From Sphingobacteriia bacterium (GTDB lineage: Bacteria > Bacteroidota > Bacteroidia > Chitinophagales > Chitinophagaceae), in contig JAECQP010000034.1 in the NCBI GenBank assembly GCA_015999745.1, positions 1 to 40,020 of the forward strand: DNA of 40,020 bases, given 5' to 3'. This document shows, one piece after another, positions 37,198 to 40,020 of the stretch (position 1 is the stretch's first letter; each line of letters starts with the position of its first letter). A program made the translations under genes and the position numbers. A model generated the notes under the pieces. The model searched no databases and had not been told where the DNA came from. It saw only the letters and a program-made list of their open reading frames with translations.

Positions 37198-37235
37198 TTT
37201 TAGCGTTTAATGAGGATCGCTGATCCCGCAAAACC

Positions 37236-37550
37236 TTATTTAAAGTACAGGCCAATGATGGCGCTCATTAAGGTAATGAAGCCAGCGCACATCCAACGAA
37301 TCAACCGGGCTTCCGTTTCCGCAATCTTTACTTCGGTTTCTGAAATCTTTGCTTCTGTTTCTGCAAACTTGATTGATAATTTACCCGTTTCCTTCGCAAG
37401 ATCTTCACGGGTAGCCAGTAAGGTGCAATCCGGTTCATGACGCTTATTCAGTTTAGCGTCCACAAAATTCACCAACGCCTCCGCTTCCCGGTCACCCAGT
37501 TTGGGTTTCAGTAATTGAAACAATTGTATTTCAGATATTGTAAGTGTCAT
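37236..37550 (-). CDS. Small coiled-coil protein with C-terminal membrane helix (DUF1640/CCDC90-like)
   Basis: A 104-aa protein. A folded N-terminal part (1-40) is followed by REDLAKETGKLSIKF and three heptads (AETEAKI, SETEVKI, AETEARL), then one membrane helix (WMCAGFITLMSAIIGLYF). The layout resembles DUF1640/CCDC90-like proteins, frequent in Bacteroidota and of unknown function. It lies 38 bp before higA in the place normally held by higB. Confidence 0.65.
   Translation of the reverse strand: MTLTISEIQLFQLLKPKLGDREAEALVNFVDAKLNKRHEPDCTLLATREDLAKETGKLSIKFAETEAKISETEVKIAETEARLIRWMCAGFITLMSAIIGLYFK
37309..37371 (-). repeat. Three 21-bp tandem repeats encoding coiled-coil heptads
   Basis: Units at 37309-37329, 37330-37350 and 37351-37371 are near-identical and in frame. 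Each encodes one heptad of the type (A/S)ETE(A/V)(K/R)(I/L). Copy number could vary between strains by slippage. Confidence 0.8.
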
Positions 37551-37554
37551 GAGG

Positions 37555-37585
37555 CAAAACTAAAGGACAGGGTAACCCGCAACAA
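37555..37585 (-). promoter_or_regulatory. Full Bacteroidota promoter of the coiled-coil gene
   Basis: On the minus strand TTG (37585-37583), a 20-nt spacer and TAGTTTTG (37562-37555) match both consensus elements. The -7 element ends 4 nt before the ATG at 37550, implying a leaderless mRNA. It could also transcribe higA. Confidence 0.6.
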
Positions 37586-37643
37586 CAGGTATTTGTACTG
37601 AATTTTTGGGGGAACTTACCATCGGGGCCTTAAGATGTTGGTG

Positions 37644-38057
37644 TTATTTGTCTTTCAGAAAGTCTGAAATTGTTGAAATTATTGTTTCACCAAATTTGGT
37701 CAGATCTAACAAGTCTTTGTCGCCTGTCAGTAAGATGTCTGCATTTCCGTCAACAGCTAATGAAAGCAAAAAATTATCTTTAGGCTCCTTACAAACATTG
37801 ACTGGAGTTTGAACTTTTACAAAGTCTGCGTACTCCTCAATAGTTTCAAGTATTTCTTCAATGTCAGAATCAGAAAAGAAACGTCTGAATTTTGGACGTC
37901 GTGCGACCTCTATAAATTCGTCAAGCAATTCCTGACTAAAAACCAAAATACCCTGTTTTGAAAAAATTATTTCATCAAGTTTTGTAAAGTCTTTTGTGAT
38001 TAAAAAGTTAACCCAAAGATTAGTATCAATAATGATTCTACTAACCTTCTTTTGCAT
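37644..38057 (-). CDS. PIN-domain toxin (COG1569-like)
   Basis: A 137-aa putative ribonuclease. The PIN acidic residues are present: D11 (IIIDTNLW), E47 (QELLDEF), D94 (EPKDNFLL) and D113 (LLTGDKDLL). It overlaps the upstream antitoxin-like gene by 17 nt, the usual order for these modules. Local base composition is clearly richer in A+T than neighbouring genes, which points to acquisition. Confidence 0.88.
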   Translation of the reverse strand: MQKKVSRIIIDTNLWVNFLITKDFTKLDEIIFSKQGILVFSQELLDEFIEVARRPKFRRFFSDSDIEEILETIEEYADFVKVQTPVNVCKEPKDNFLLSLAVDGNADILLTGDKDLLDLTKFGETIISTISDFLKDK

Positions 38058-38259
38058 AACGTTTGCTTCTTACCAATTCTACTTCTTTGGTTATTTCGTC
38101 AAGTGTTGGCGCCGATTTCGCTTTTGACCGAAGCTTTTTCAGAATGTCTGCAAAACCGCTTTTTGAAGTATCTTGAATGGCAATGAGATTTAAGTCTGCT
38201 AGGTCTTTTAAGAGTTTTGCAGCTTTTGGATTTAATATATCAATTCGCATTGTATTCAT
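38041..38259 (-). CDS. Antitoxin partner of the PIN toxin
   Basis: A 72-aa protein: an N-terminal segment (MRIDILNPKAAKLLKDLADL) followed by a helical charged part (KSAPTLDEITKEVELVRSKRYA). The pattern, a short strand plus 'KAAKLLKDL' then 'LxEIxxEVExVRxxRY', is typical of small antitoxins paired with COG1569 PIN proteins. The ATG at 38250 is an alternative start. It overlaps the toxin by 17 nt. Confidence 0.8.
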   Translation of the reverse strand: MNTMRIDILNPKAAKLLKDLADLNLIAIQDTSKSGFADILKKLRSKAKSAPTLDEITKEVELVRSKRYAKEG

Positions 38260-38263
38260 ATTC

Positions 38264-38271
38264 CAAATTTA
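38264..38271 (-). promoter_or_regulatory. -7 element of the PIN toxin-antitoxin operon
   Basis: The minus strand reads TAAATTTG, an exact TAnnTTTG, 4 nt before the ATG at 38259, with TGG (one base off TTG) 19 nt upstream. A leaderless start is implied. The rest of 38272-38382 shows nothing recognisable. Confidence 0.5.
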
Positions 38272-38382
38272 GTAAAAAGAACTGAATATTCCATTTCCTA
38301 TTAAACCGAAAGCGGTCTCAAAGCATGACCGGGGCTAAGATCATTGCGCCTGAGTAGATCTATGCAGGCAAACCACATAACC

Positions 38383-39096
38383 CTAAAAATACATCAGCAT
38401 CTGGTACAACAAGGCCGCAGTAATGGCTCCGCCGAAGGGTGCAAGGATCGGTACCCAGGCATAGGCCCAGTCGCTGCTGCCCTTGTGTTTGATGGGCAGG
38501 AGGCTGTGCATGATGCGCGGGCCAAGATCACGCACCGGGTTAATGGCATAGCCGGTAGGGCCCCCCAGGCTCAAACCAATACCCAGTACCACCAATGCAA
38601 CAGGAAGCGCATCGAGCGAACCGAGGCTGTTGGAAGATTTGGTAATGAACATCACGGTGAGCATGAAAATAAACGTGGCTAAAAATTCGGTGATGAAATT
38701 CTGCTGTGCATTGCGAATGGAAGGAGCCGTAGAAAAAACCGCCAGTTGCGTAGCAGGATCCTGTGTTTCATCGAAGTGATGGCGGTAAATCAACCAAACA
38801 AAAAAAGAACCGATCATTGCGCCGATCAATTGCGCCAGCATGTAGCCGGGTACCAGCGCCCAATCGAACTTGCCAATCACCGCAAGCCCCACCGTAACTG
38901 CAGGATTCAGGTGTGCGCCGCTCACATTGGCCGTTGTTAAAACCCCCACAAACACCCCAATGGCCCAACCAAAAGTAATGGCAATCAGTCCACCGTTAAA
39001 GCCTTTGGTCTTGTGTAAGATCGCATTGGCCACTACCCCATTGCCCAGTGTAATCAACAGGGCCGTACCTAAGGTTTCTGCAACAAAAACGTTCAT
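38383..39096 (-). CDS. glpF: Glycerol uptake facilitator (aquaglyceroporin, MIP family)
   Basis: A 237-aa six-helix channel for passive glycerol entry. The first selectivity motif is HLNPAVTVG (NPA at 64-66). The second is AINPVRDLGPR, with NPV (186-188) instead of NPA. The Arg-Asp pair after it (189-190) and LGPR are features of glycerol facilitators rather than pure water channels. It begins 35 bp after the glpD stop and is probably in the same operon. Confidence 0.9.
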   Translation of the reverse strand: MNVFVAETLGTALLITLGNGVVANAILHKTKGFNGGLIAITFGWAIGVFVGVLTTANVSGAHLNPAVTVGLAVIGKFDWALVPGYMLAQLIGAMIGSFFVWLIYRHHFDETQDPATQLAVFSTAPSIRNAQQNFITEFLATFIFMLTVMFITKSSNSLGSLDALPVALVVLGIGLSLGGPTGYAINPVRDLGPRIMHSLLPIKHKGSSDWAYAWVPILAPFGGAITAALLYQMLMYF

Positions 39097-39131
39097 ATAG
39101 CGGGTATTAAAGGTTCAATCGTATTCGTAAT

Positions 39132-40020
39132 TTAAGCAAGTATATATTGCTGAGCAAGTTCATTGAATAAATTCACCTGGTCCGTTGCCCAGGAGGAAGG
39201 TTGTTGCAGCTCTCCGGCCATGATCGCAGCTACGGCAGGAGCGGCATCCACCGCGGCCCTGGCATCGAGGAACAACAACCGGATTCTGCGGGCAAGAAAA
39301 TCTTCCACCGTCATGGCCATTTCGTAACGCGCCGCGTACACCACTTCCGCTTTGGTAAAAGCATACGCAGGATGCAGCAGGGCGCCCAATGCAGGCTGTT
39401 CCGTCATCAATCCGCGGATGATGCGTTCTTTTTCGGCATCATTCCCGATCGGCAGTTCCCGCGTAATGCAGGGCCCTTTGTCTTTTTGTTTAGAAACAAA
39501 CAAGGCATTGTTCACCGCATCCTCGGCCATTTTGCGATAGGTGGTCCACTTGCCGCCGGTAATGGTAACCAGTTTACTGGGCGCAACCACCAGTGTATGA
39601 TCGCGGCTCAGCAATGCCGTAGACGCATTTTCATTGGCCCTCACCAGCGGACGCAGGCCAACAAACACCGTTTTAATATCGCTACGGCCAACAGTGGCAT
39701 TGGTATACCGGTTAAAATGTTCCAGGATGAATTCAATTTCTTCGCCCAGGGGTTTGGGTTCCACTTCAATGGTATCCACCGGCGTATCGGTGGTGCCCAG
39801 TACCACTTTGTTTTGCCAGGGAACGGCAAACAGTACCCGGCCATCGTCTGTTTTCGGAATCATCATGGCATCTTTACCCGGAAAGAAAACCGGGTCCACC
39901 ACCAGGTGAATTCCCTGCGAGGGAGCCACCAGTACATCGTGGTTTTCTTCATCCATATCAATTACGGCATCTGTAAAAACACCGGTAGCATTAATCACCG
40001 CTTTGGCCCGGGCCGTATAC
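39132..40020 (-). CDS. glpD: Aerobic glycerol-3-phosphate dehydrogenase, C-terminal part (5' end outside window)
   Basis: About 296 codons are visible and the frame continues through the window edge, so the 5' part is missing. GlpD oxidises glycerol-3-phosphate to dihydroxyacetone phosphate at the membrane with FAD and feeds electrons to the quinone pool. Visible family motifs are AVINATGVFTDAV, PSQGIHLVVD, TDTPVDTIEVEPKP, GLRPLV and VTITGGKWTTYRKMAEDAV. Linked to glpF, so this is a glycerol utilisation operon; glpK is expected upstream but is outside. Confidence 0.93.
   Translation of the reverse strand, partial: YTARAKAVINATGVFTDAVIDMDEENHDVLVAPSQGIHLVVDPVFFPGKDAMMIPKTDDGRVLFAVPWQNKVVLGTTDTPVDTIEVEPKPLGEEIEFILEHFNRYTNATVGRSDIKTVFVGLRPLVRANENASTALLSRDHTLVVAPSKLVTITGGKWTTYRKMAEDAVNNALFVSKQKDKGPCITRELPIGNDAEKERIIRGLMTEQPALGALLHPAYAFTKAEVVYAARYEMAMTVEDFLARRIRLLFLDARAAVDAAPAVAAIMAGELQQPSSWATDQVNLFNELAQQYILA

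Overview
The window is chromosomal DNA from a Bacteroidota bacterium, most likely family Chitinophagaceae (Chitinophaga/Niastella relatives). The evidence is a SusC/SusD pair, promoters of the Bacteroidota type (TTG, about 20 bp, TAnnTTTG), almost no Shine-Dalgarno sequences, an F1 epsilon subunit of only 83 aa, a MraY with an extra exported loop, and a MurE with the meso-DAP motif DNPR. Assignment below phylum is an inference.

Layout. 1-2763 (minus): a histidine kinase followed by the 5' part of a BcsB-like exopolysaccharide gene that runs off the left edge. 2774-4804 (plus): a possible 53-aa secreted peptide and a two-gene ABC-2 exporter. 4823-5758 (minus): a TIGR01777 epimerase. 5880-21957 (minus): a complete, tightly packed division and cell wall (dcw) cluster, mraZ-rsmH-ftsL-ftsI-murE-mraY-murD-ftsW-murG-murC-ftsQ-ftsA-ftsZ, closed by a strong terminator; murF and ddl are absent. 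22269-29431 (minus): an apparent four-gene operon of a DUF218 protein, an unrecognised exported protein, SusC and SusD, without carbohydrate enzymes. 29614-32840: queA, an orphan sensor kinase and yqgE. 32969-34743 (minus): atpD-atpC, detached from the other ATP synthase genes. 34837-36824: a YtxH/holin-like envelope operon and an AI-2E family permease. 36898-38259 (minus): a locally AT-rich patch of toxin-antitoxin type genes. 38383-40020 (minus): glpF and the 3' part of glpD.

The most notable non-coding region is the leader of the dcw cluster (21958-22196). It carries four heptamers of the MraZ-operator type at an exact 10-bp period. Further upstream is a group of DnaA-box-like sites, two of which fit TTATNCACA fully, with three in tandem at helical spacing. 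This suggests MraZ autoregulation and a possible link between the replication initiator and division-gene expression, or a DnaA-titration or origin-like site.

A second recurring pattern is that several genes (queA, yqgE, both sensor kinases, the PIN antitoxin and a coiled-coil gene) have a -7 promoter element only 4-7 nt before the start codon, which predicts leaderless mRNAs. Start codons were re-evaluated throughout. Several dcw genes (murD, ftsW, murG) appear to start with GTG or TTG, and mraZ, atpD, the ABC ATPase, murE, ftsQ, susC and the DUF218 gene probably start downstream of the longest open frame.
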